Shown one piece after another: positions 57,960 to 64,000 of a stretch of 64,000 nucleotides of DNA. Position 1 is the stretch's first letter; every line of letters starts with the position of its first letter. A program made the position numbers and the translations under genes. Source of the stretch: Viscum album (taxonomy: Eukaryota; Streptophyta; Magnoliopsida; Santalales; Viscaceae); assembly GCA_963277665.1 (NCBI GenBank), contig OY728157.1:362962067-363026066 (forward strand). Direction: 5' to 3'. Under the pieces are notes generated by a model, which ran no database searches, had not been told where the DNA came from, and saw only the letters and a program-made list of their open reading frames with translations.

Positions 57960-59560
57960 AAAGCTCTAGACTTTTTATTAAAGGTGAAAGAAAACGAGAA
58001 CAAGCAAACAAGAAAATGGGAGAGGTCATACAAAGGGACATGAACTCATCTAGAAAAGAAAACTACGGATTAAAAAAAGCAGGATCATTTCCATAATCAT
58101 AATCTGAATCATCAGCATCATCAGTAGTGTACCACTTTGACTATGAATTACCTTGATTGAGGATCCCAAGGATCCTCTCCTTGGACCTTTATTACTCTGG
58201 AGTGAGCTGTATCTTTGATTCCTTGGAAGATGAACTGGTAGAAAGATTCCTAGGTAGATTGGAGTAATCCTCCCTTGAACTTCTTTTTGGAGGAATTAGA
58301 GCTAAACCTTCACTATTGATTATATTTCCCTTTCCATTTAGAACAAAATCCTTAAAGGAAACATGGTCACCACTGCTCTTGGATCAGAGATGGGTGATTC
58401 CCAATAAGATCATCCACTACTTCTTATCACTTATATCATCTGATACATTACCCAATTTACCAGACACAAACTGAAGACATTCTGAATCTCTTAAAGATAA
58501 TCCATGTTTTTCTAAACATCAGATTGCCAAAACCCATCTTCCTGTGGAACATTCCCTAAAAAGTATAAAACCAATGTCAACATAATACAACCTTACTCAT
58601 CATTTTTGTGAAGGAGAGTACCATGGCACAACACTAACAACATCATCTGCAGATTGTCCCACCTCAGCACTGTGCTTCCCATCCTTTCTAGTGCATTTCA
58701 TGATGATCAAATTAGAACTACCAACCTACTGTACATGCTCAGATATAGTTCAATGCTGATTCAATTCAACACCAATGAAAACACCATATGTTTCCTCTTA
58801 TATTGAATTAGAATAGGAGGGACCAACATAGACAACATTGGCAGGATTTCCATTTCCACTACTTTTATAGTTTGGTTCCTCAACAAGTCTTTTACCCTTA
58901 TCCCACTTTCCACATCTATCTATGGTATGAACCATTATAGAGCATATTGAACATAAGATCTCCTTGAGACACTTCTATTATGAATTACCAACCATCTTGC
59001 ATCCAAAAAAATATTCAGGAGGATTCTCAAAAATGACTTTGAGATCAAAATCATCATTCTCAGTTTATTATAAAACCTTTTGTGTAAGAGTGTATGAGAA
59101 ATAAACCTCCATGAGTATCCTTGAAAAGTGTCCAAAGAGAGCTTCCTCTGTGGATTTTTCCATCTTGATGGGAATACCAAATGTTGAGGTAAATCCAAAT
59201 AGGATACTTGGGTTCTAGAGAATCGATCTCAAACCAAAGACACAAATAAATACTTGATATCTACAATTTCTGATAGAAAATGGATTGAATTTGGCATCCC
59301 ACTCTTGAATAAAAATCATACCTAACTACAACAAAATCGAGCCAAAACCCCATGTATGCCTCTTTAGACCATTATATGGGAAGATAATGTGGAAGTATCC
59401 TTGGCCGAGTCAAATAATTTTCTAATGGTCAAAACCCCACCTCATCACAAGTTGTTGGTGAAGGTCAACCACCCTCTATGGTTTCAAGCCTGAAGGAAAA
59501 AGAACCCTAGCAGTGATCAAAAACTTAAAAATTCTGAGCCTGTTAGTGATGATAATTATT
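57960..59560 (-). pseudogene. DUF4283/LINE-ORF1-like gene, copy 2
   Basis: Right to left: MIFIQEWDAKFNPFSI near 59330, VFICVFGLRSIL, then STFGIPIKMEKSTEEALFG and HFSRILMEV (about 59185-59100), DDFDLKVIFENPPEYF (about 59045-58995), with the following FGCKMVGN standing where relatives have a CCHC-type finger. Pro/Ser-rich linker, VSFKDFVLNGKGN (about 58360), SKERILGIL (about 58180) and an acidic tail DSDYDYGNDPAF (about 58110). Wording matches DUF4283 plus zf-CCHC_4 of plant LINE ORF1. Frames shift and stops occur. The downstream block CTTTGTATGACC and TTTAATAAA (to about 57985) is shared with copy 1 at 24905-24995; no RT follows. Confidence 0.72.
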
Positions 59561-59575
59561 CCTTTTACCAGTACT

Positions 59576-60010
59576 CACTGCAGGAAAATTCGCTGTTCGC
59601 GGTGATTTTTGAAAACCGCTGCTAAATTGTGTGTCGGGACACTATTTATGGCGGTTATAGATGTTTCGTGGAGGTTTTTAGAAACTGTCGTAGATGACGA
59701 ATTTCACGAAAGTTATCATGATTTTAGTGGCGGTTTTCCCGGCAAGGGGAAGAGTTTTTTTAGCGGCGGTTAAAACTTCCGCTAAAAAAAATGTATGCCC
59801 CTGGCTAGGAGAACCACCCCTAAAAGCATCATAACCACCGCGAAGTTCATGCAGAAGATGGGCCACTGTAGCGGCGGTCAAAAATGCCGAAAAAATTAGC
59901 GGCGATTATAACCGCCACGAATAGAAAAAATTCTGACATTTAGCGGCGGTTATAACCACCACTAATTTAAAAATATTGACATTTATCAGCGGTTTAAACT
60001 GTCGCTAAAA
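59576..60010. repeat. CACTA-4 terminal and subterminal repeats
   Basis: At least eight copies of the word TAGCGGCGGTT or its complement AACCGCC (for example 59652, 59729, 59760, 59871, 59897, 59909, 59941, 59988), some paired as GCGGCGGTTATAACCACC palindromes. The words differ entirely from the TTTATCAGCGCT repeats of CACTA-1 to -3, so this is a different family. Confidence 0.85.
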
Positions 60011-60039
60011 CCACAATTACAAAAAAAAAACAGCCGCTT

Positions 60040-61780
60040 CTGCAGCTTCTGTACCAGTGCCTTAAAAAAAAATTACAAGAATATAGCATCCACATTGATT
60101 TCTGCCTATCCAAACATGTCATATCGATAGGGGTACATGTTGTGTATAATTTTAGGAACATGAATAAGGTCATGACTATACACACTAACTAACCTTGTAG
60201 AGTCACATTTCACGTATCATTGGACAACACACCATATATACTGGGATAACATTATTGTGTGTATCAGAGATACATTTATAACTAAATCATAGGTCCCACA
60301 AATTGATCATCCCACAAGGACATGCAGTTGAGGTTGAATTCACACTATATAGACATTAGTGGAACTCTTAGTTGTAACCTGATACATACATGTTGTCTAC
60401 ATGATAGTAAATTACATATATTGGGAATTCTATAGTATTTCCCTATTTTACATCTTGAGACTTGGATATTGGAATGTGAGTAGTCCATTCAATGCATTTT
60501 CCATATATATCACAGTGTTATGATTCTCTTTAGAATTAGAGGTGAAACTTTTAGAAATTCAATAAATTTGTGTTCTTTATCTCTATAGGTCTAATGACTA
60601 GGTTTGGGTAAGACGATTGGATAATACATGGGGTTGGTTACTCCCTTGGAAATGTGTCGATTATAAGGCATGGTTATCCTACATTCTTCATAGGTCTTGA
60701 TACTCCCCCATATACTCAAATTGTGGGTCCTCCAAGTTAAGGCATATAATCAACTCTCTCTTGGACCTGACAAGGTGTGGCTCCCCTTTATAATGGATCA
60801 TAAATCTTGTAAATCTCCCACCAATGATGTGTAGGTCATTTATCTTGGGAGATAGGTACCACTATTTTCAGTGTGGTTTTCTCAATGAGATTTGGGTCCT
60901 CCAATGGGGTTAGTACACCAAAAGGTGACACTCCTATGACTTTTTGTGGTTGGCATCCTTGATATTGTTTCTAAGAGGTGATGTGGGTTTAAAAAATTTG
61001 TCTTGAAACAATGGTTTAGTAATCTCTAAAGTGTGTACCCATTCATTGTATAGGAACCACTATTATTCTAGGTGGAAATACATAATATGGGAAGTTTAAG
61101 TAGTTCAGGTATATAAATACTTATGATAGCTTAGACACTTCTTATTACCTTCTTGAGGTGACTTGCAACTAGGTTGTAAAATTTAATCCTTATGGGTATT
61201 TTAGTATTATTACCTATTCTATTATCAACATTATCTTGACAACCTGAGATCTAAATCTATAAGGATTGTTATCCAATTGACCCTACCCTCTCCCCTGAAC
61301 TAAATACCAAAACCACTCAGAGTGTTTCTCATCCCATGAACACTGAATTACCATGACATTCCTCAACCCTTTCATGGTTATTCGCATAACCACACTTTTT
61401 TGTTATGTATAATAACATAATTAAGATATATGAGAAAACACTATATAATATGCATACCATGACATTCCTCAACCCTTTCATTCCTAATTTTTTCCCTATT
61501 CTTCACTATGGTAAGGTTGTTGGAAAGAGAATGGTTGGTTCTGTTAATGCTTTAGTAGGGGACTGATGTAGGATGTTGTGTCCTAAATATGCATACCACA
61601 CTCAAGAAATCAAGACATAAAAGGAAACATCAGAAATCAATAAAATACATAAAGGAAACATGACAAATCAAGAAAATGTTAGGCCATGAAAATGTTTGGC
61701 GGCAACTATGTGCCACACATGATAAATATACAAACTGACGATGAAAACATATCATCACCCTCTCCACCTCCAACATATCA
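60040..61780. other. CACTA-4 interior, no gene seen
   Basis: Ordinary AT-rich composition, many stops on both strands. A 27-bp direct repeat TACCATGACATTCCTCAACC... occurs at 61349 and 61455. Parts may be 3' untranslated sequence of the gene at 61790. Confidence 0.45.
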
Positions 61781-61836
61781 ACAATACAACTAATCACTGT
61801 CTGATGATGAAAACATATCGTCACCCTCTCCACCTC
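61740..61836. repeat. 30-bp duplication at the 3' end of the transposase-like gene
   Basis: ATGAAAACATATCATCACCC plus TCTCCACCTC at 61741-61770 recurs at 61807-61836 with one change. The right copy encodes the acidic C-terminus; the left lies just past the stop. Confidence 0.8.
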
Positions 61837-63640
61837 TATCTCTACTTCCGGCTACCACCTGTAAAAACATTATATTGAAAATTAAATAGTGTTTCATATT
61901 TATATTTAAACTTAAAACCAATAAAAGATTGAAAACTAAATGATTTTGAATTTTTGTGATTTACCTGCTCACCACCAGTCGATACAGAACCACTGGGGGA
62001 ATATCTGCTCATCTGCTGACGTATTTCAGTCAACTCTTTCTGCAATGCAAATATCTGATCCCCCTACTCTTGAACTGTGTTTTGTAGAGAAACAATATCT
62101 TTATTAGTATCTCTGGGTATGGGCTGACTACAGCCAGGAGTAGATGCAACTACCATCCCCGGTGGCCTGCTAAAAACCTCAGATGGTACGGGTCCCAAAC
62201 CTATCCCACACACTCTACCAGGATGCTCCTTCCCAAGGAATTTAGCAACTGGGTCATCCTGGGAGATGAGTAGGACTGCCCATAATTGGCATCCCATAGT
62301 TCTTTAATTTTTACCTATAAATCAAATATCAATATATATTAACACAATAAAAACTAATAATAAGTTATTATAATAAAAAATTGACTTCATACCCCAAATT
62401 CCTTAGCAGGCTCATTAACAAAGCTTCCATCTGATTTTTTGGGAACATCCAACCATAGTTCAATTCAGGATGCTTCGTTACCTAAACTCTGTGACTGCAT
62501 TAAGAAAAGTTAAATAAAAAATTCAATATATTAAACAGATAATATTTTCTTAAAAATATTTAAACTAATTAAAATATTACCAGAGACGATCGGATTCTAG
62601 AGAATCTTTTTGATCCCACAGTGTGAGGGATGAATTTCTTTGCCCGTCTTGATGCATTCTTTCTTGAGAGATACTAAAATAAATAAAATTCAATTTAATA
62701 GTAATGTATTCAGTGTTATCTCCTCTTCATATACATGTATAAATTTAAAATAAGGATAATATAATAATATATATTTCAATACCATCCGCTTCTCATCACG
62801 ATGTCTGTCAACAAAAACTTTCCACTATTCTTTCGGTACCCCACTGGGTAGCTTCTCATACATTTTTTGCACGGTAAATGAAGTATCATTGACATCACAC
62901 CACAATCTCCATTTGAAATCTTTCCATTTTTTACCAAGATTTTTCAACGTCCACTTCCGTGCTATCACATCAGCAACTATAAAATGGAACAACATCTATA
63001 TACATAAATTCATTTTGAACATATTACTAACATGACATTCAATTAAACTATAAAGAAATAAAATTACCTTTATTTGGGAATCAAAAAATTCATTTTTCCA
63101 GCTTGGAGGAATATGTATCCAATCATCATAAGAAATAGGAAGGGAAATGGGCTCCGCTGCCAACTGGCCTATAATCTGGCCAAGTAACCCCGCGACGTCA
63201 TCCGTAGGGACCCCATAAGAATCAGATGGCACGACTATCTTCTCGCCATTCATATTCCAAACATCTGAACTTTTTTTGTTTTTCTCCACGGTTGCATTGT
63301 TTTCATCTTCAATGAGAAAACAATTATTATAAACAAAATGCAATAAATTTGTTTAATTAAAATTTGTACCTATGATAGTGACCCTACAGTATGTCCGTGA
63401 TGAACTGGAAGTGGCGCGCCACCGCCTGGCTAATGAGGCTGCTGAAGGGGGAGTCGAAGAATCAACTTCTAAATGGACGCTCACAGATGGTGTGAGAGAT
63501 GGTGCATGGGGAGATGGTGCAGGGGGCAGACAGCTAATGGCTCAGATGCCTTAGGGAGGGAGACAGATGGATCGTCATCTGTCGTAGTAGTGGATGAAAG
63601 AGTGTATCGCTTCATTTTTGGCATTCATGTCATTTAATCA
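61790..63640 (-). pseudogene. Transposase_24-type CACTA accessory protein (TNPA-like), spliced, with frameshift and stops
   Basis: Start near 63640 (MPKMKRYTLSSTTTTDDDPS); a frame shift near 63530 leads into PPAPSPHAPSLTPSVSVHLE and TYCRVTI. Introns with GT-AG ends appear at about 63369-63312 and 63066-62996, with others below. Exon text: WNMNGEKIVVPSDSYGVPTD, ISLPISYDDWIHIPPSW, WTLKNLGKKWKDFKWRLW, SRKNASRRAKKFIPHTVGSK (about 62670-62610), VPKKSDGSFVNEP, FLGKEHPGRVCGIGLGPVPS (about 62245-62185), and a heptad-like LQKELTEIRQQMSRY before an acidic end FSSSDSD (stop 61790). This order matches plant transposase family 24. Internal stops (after VPKE and VQE) make it a relic or heavily altered. Confidence 0.82.
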
Positions 63641-63789
63641 AATAACTTTAAGTCAGAACATATATTTCAAAAAAATTATGCAGAAAAAAATTAAAAATGA
63701 TAATAGATTCCCAGTACTAATAAACAAAATATACATAACAATGATAATGAATGACTTCATAAATGAAATAAGTGGTTGATGAATGAATA

Positions 63790-64000
63790 AATAACTATAC
63801 ATACAATCATTTTCCCCTTCAATGATGTCTGTTTCCTGCTCCATTACTTCATACACTTCATTCATCCTTGCTAGAATAACATTTTCAATATCATGGTGGA
63901 CAAATAATTCTGCTTCTTGTTGTTGATGAGATTCAATTTCAGAGGTCAAATCTTGCACTTCATCACCCATATCATACAAATCTCTTTGTATTACGTGAGC
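63790..64000 (-). pseudogene. C-terminal end of a TNP2-like transposase, off the right edge
   Basis: The frame reads RDLYDMGDEVQDLTSEIE near 63980-63930, then a Glu-rich run with HHDIENVILARMNEVYEVME and TDIIEGEN (to about 63800). The R-D-L-Y/F-D-M motif near the end is common in TNP2 proteins before an acidic tail. Position upstream of the Transposase_24 gene fits the TNP2-first order of CACTA elements. It could instead be the first exon of the same gene. Confidence 0.55.

Larger units (their letters stand above)
59576..64000 (-). mobile_element. CACTA-4: second CACTA family, 3' part, runs off the right edge
   Basis: Terminus CACTGCAGGAAAATTCGC at 59576 (ACT before it may be the target site). 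Subterminal repeats of TTAGCGGCGGTTATAACC lie at 59640-60005. A minus-strand spliced gene with Transposase_24 features (61790-63640) is preceded on its 5' side by the C-terminal end of a TNP2-like gene (63790-64000). This is the normal CACTA gene order, with the transposase lying to the right outside the window. It inserted next to or into the DUF4283-like copy 2. Confidence 0.8.

Overview
This window looks like nuclear DNA from a large-genome land plant, an angiosperm and possibly a monocot. The evidence is plant-type transposon families (Ty3/gypsy with long LTRs, Tork-like Ty1/copia, CACTA/En-Spm with TNP2 and Transposase_24 domains, DUF4283-type LINE ORF1), initiator-Met tRNA primer-binding sites, GT-AG introns, very AT-rich spacers and heavy decay by stop codons. 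I recognise no ordinary host gene, rRNA, tRNA gene or CRISPR array. No gene I can name is intact.

The layout is a nest of transposons. (1) 1-4684 is the right-hand part of a CACTA element with a minus-strand TNP2 transposase; it lies inside the first bases of a copia LTR. (2) That LTR (4685-5138) belongs to an outer copia element (Copia-1). Its coding parts are found in three pieces, 5160-5923, about 40230-41214 and 51743-53340, and its 3' LTR is at 53504-53962. (3) Between the first and second pieces lie a CACTA end (5924-7140), a DUF4283/LINE-ORF1-like gene starting at 7141 and split by a 16.4-kb gypsy array (7563-23977) made of LTR-internal-LTR-internal-LTR, a LINE-like 3' end (to about 27535), a satellite with a 3-monomer higher-order repeat (about 27640-29943), and a complete 10.15-kb gypsy element (29944-40096). 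(4) A complete 10.5-kb copia element (Copia-2, 41215-51742) with the target duplication CATAG separates the second and third pieces. (5) 53963-55917 is unassigned. (6) 55918-57950 is a second copy of the same CACTA end, followed by a minus-strand copy of the DUF4283-like gene (57960-59560). (7) 59576-64000 is the left part of a different CACTA element with GCGGCGGTT subterminal repeats, a spliced Transposase_24 gene and the C-terminal end of a TNP2-like gene.

The genes are transposon machinery: gag packages retroelement RNA, protease/RT/RNase H/integrase copy and insert it, and TNP2 plus its partner protein mobilise CACTA elements. Almost all carry stops, frameshifts, deletions or lost catalytic residues, so they are relics. 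The features most worth a second look are the higher-order satellite, the clusters of an ACACG-n-CGTGT palindrome in two unrelated retrotransposon families, the GC-rich 33-bp minisatellite inside one LTR, the DUF4283-like gene present twice without a reverse transcriptase, and the depth of nesting.

Limits: boundaries marked approximate were found by eye through repeated motifs; no alignment or database search was run.
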